Source of the DNA: JBKHYJ01 sp046565505 | Lineage (GTDB): Bacteria; Acidobacteriota; Blastocatellia; UBA7656 | Direction of reading: 5' to 3' | Length of the DNA stretch: 22,348 bases | NCBI GenBank assembly: GCA_046565505.1 | Contig: JBKHYJ010000008.1 | Coordinates: forward strand, 1 to 22,348 | In this document: one piece after another, positions 21,847 through 22,348 of the stretch | Numbering within the stretch: the first letter of the stretch is position 1 | Layout of the letters: each line of letters begins with the position of its first letter | The notes under the pieces: generated by a model | The model's database searches: none | The model's input: the letters and a program-made list of their open reading frames with translations, nothing else | Told to the model about the DNA's origin: nothing | Made by a program: the position numbers and the translations under genes

Positions 21847-22348
21847 TCCGGGCCTCTTTTCCTTCCCCCTTGCATAATCCTGGCAAGCTCTTCGGGAGAC
21901 ATGTCCGCGACTTTGCCAAGCAGGCGGGCGATTTTTTCCGTGCGCCCGGGCTTGGTCTCGTTCGCGACAAGGGCCTGTGATATCTCCGCGACGGTCGCCA
22001 ACCCGAAGAAATTGCGAACAGACAATTGGACGCGGAAGGTTTCACGCAGCCGAGATAAAAGTCGCATGGCCAAGATCGAATGGCCGCCTACGTTAAAAAA
22101 ATTATCGTGGATGCTCACCTGCTGAACTCCGAGAATCTCCTTCCATATACCTGCCACCGCTTCTTCTATAACGTTGCGAGGCGCCACATATTCCGTCTCC
22201 CTCTTCGTCTCCGTCTTGTCCGGGTCGGGCAGGGCCTTGCGGTCCACCTTACCATTGGCCGTCTGCGGCAGCCTCCCCATCTTCACCACCACCCCGGGCA
22301 CCATGTACTCAGGCACCCTCCCCCTCACGTACTCCTTCACCTCACCCG
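21843..22348 (-). CDS. NRPS C-terminus: adenylation C-terminal subdomain and carrier domain (5' partial)
   Basis: The frame is open to the window edge, and the codons before the first possible start continue the family pattern, so this is the tail of a larger synthetase. VPEYMVPGVVV and LPQTANGKVDRKALP (the A10 motif with the catalytic Lys) end an adenylation domain. The carrier domain follows, with VIEEAVAGIWKEILG and DNFFNVGGHSILAMRL, whose Ser in GGHS carries the phosphopantetheine arm. After the carrier a tail of about 40 residues ends in ADMSPEELARIMQGG, like the short acidic helices often seen at NRPS C-termini. There is no fused thioesterase. That function is supplied by the overlapping next gene. 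Substrate specificity cannot be read because the A-domain core lies outside the window. Confidence 0.95.
   Translation of the reverse strand, partial: GEVKEYVRGRVPEYMVPGVVVKMGRLPQTANGKVDRKALPDPDKTETKRETEYVAPRNVIEEAVAGIWKEILGVQQVSIHDNFFNVGGHSILAMRLLSRLRETFRVQLSVRNFFGLATVAEISQALVANETKPGRTEKIARLLGKVADMSPEELARIMQGGRKRGPE

Overview
The window looks like a chromosomal stretch from a GC-rich (high 50s percent by eye) soil-type bacterium. A member of the Acidobacteriota, perhaps Blastocatellia, would fit the large DUF5916/CBM9-like outer-membrane protein, the style of the NRPS carrier domain and the mix of housekeeping and secondary-metabolite genes. That placement is inference. No rRNA, tRNA, CRISPR array, integrase or transposase was recognised.

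Left part (1-6.9 kb), mostly + strand housekeeping: a MOSC-domain protein (553-1284), a full-length transketolase (1721-3781) with a promoter-like element and a perfect 24-nt palindrome in its leader, a minus-strand secreted hypothetical protein whose reading frame is split by a single in-frame TAG (3915-4982), 3-methyladenine DNA glycosylase I (tag, 5097-5651), and a plant-type O-methyltransferase (5852-6868).

Right part (7.1-22.3 kb), all on the minus strand, so transcription runs from the right edge leftwards. It reads as the 3' two thirds of a nonribosomal peptide biosynthetic cluster. In transcription order: the end of an NRPS (adenylation C-terminus plus carrier domain, continuing off the window), a separate thioesterase coupled by an ATGA overlap, an MFS exporter, a heme-oxygenase-fold protein (putative diiron oxygenase, 'HDO2'), a decayed pyrroline-5-carboxylate-reductase-like pseudogene, a DAO-family FAD oxidoreductase, an epoxide hydrolase, a second and divergent heme-oxygenase-fold protein ('HDO1'), a second MFS exporter, an ATP-grasp ligase coupled to it by an ATGA overlap, an Fe(II)/2-oxoglutarate amino-acid hydroxylase of the VioC/AsnO type, and a DUF5916 outer-membrane beta-barrel protein.

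How the genes may work together (inference): the 2OG hydroxylase, the two HDO-like proteins and the FAD enzyme would make or modify an unusual amino acid. The NRPS and thioesterase would assemble and release the peptide, the ATP-grasp enzyme would add an amide or peptide bond, and the MFS proteins would export the product. The combination of two dissimilar HDO-like proteins with a VioC-type hydroxylase, an ATP-grasp ligase, an epoxide hydrolase and an NRPS matches no characterised pathway I can name, and it is the best candidate for an undescribed system here. Other points of interest are the dead imine-reductase gene beside the FAD oxidase, a nested hairpin before the second exporter, and structured leaders in front of HDO2 and the DUF5916 gene.
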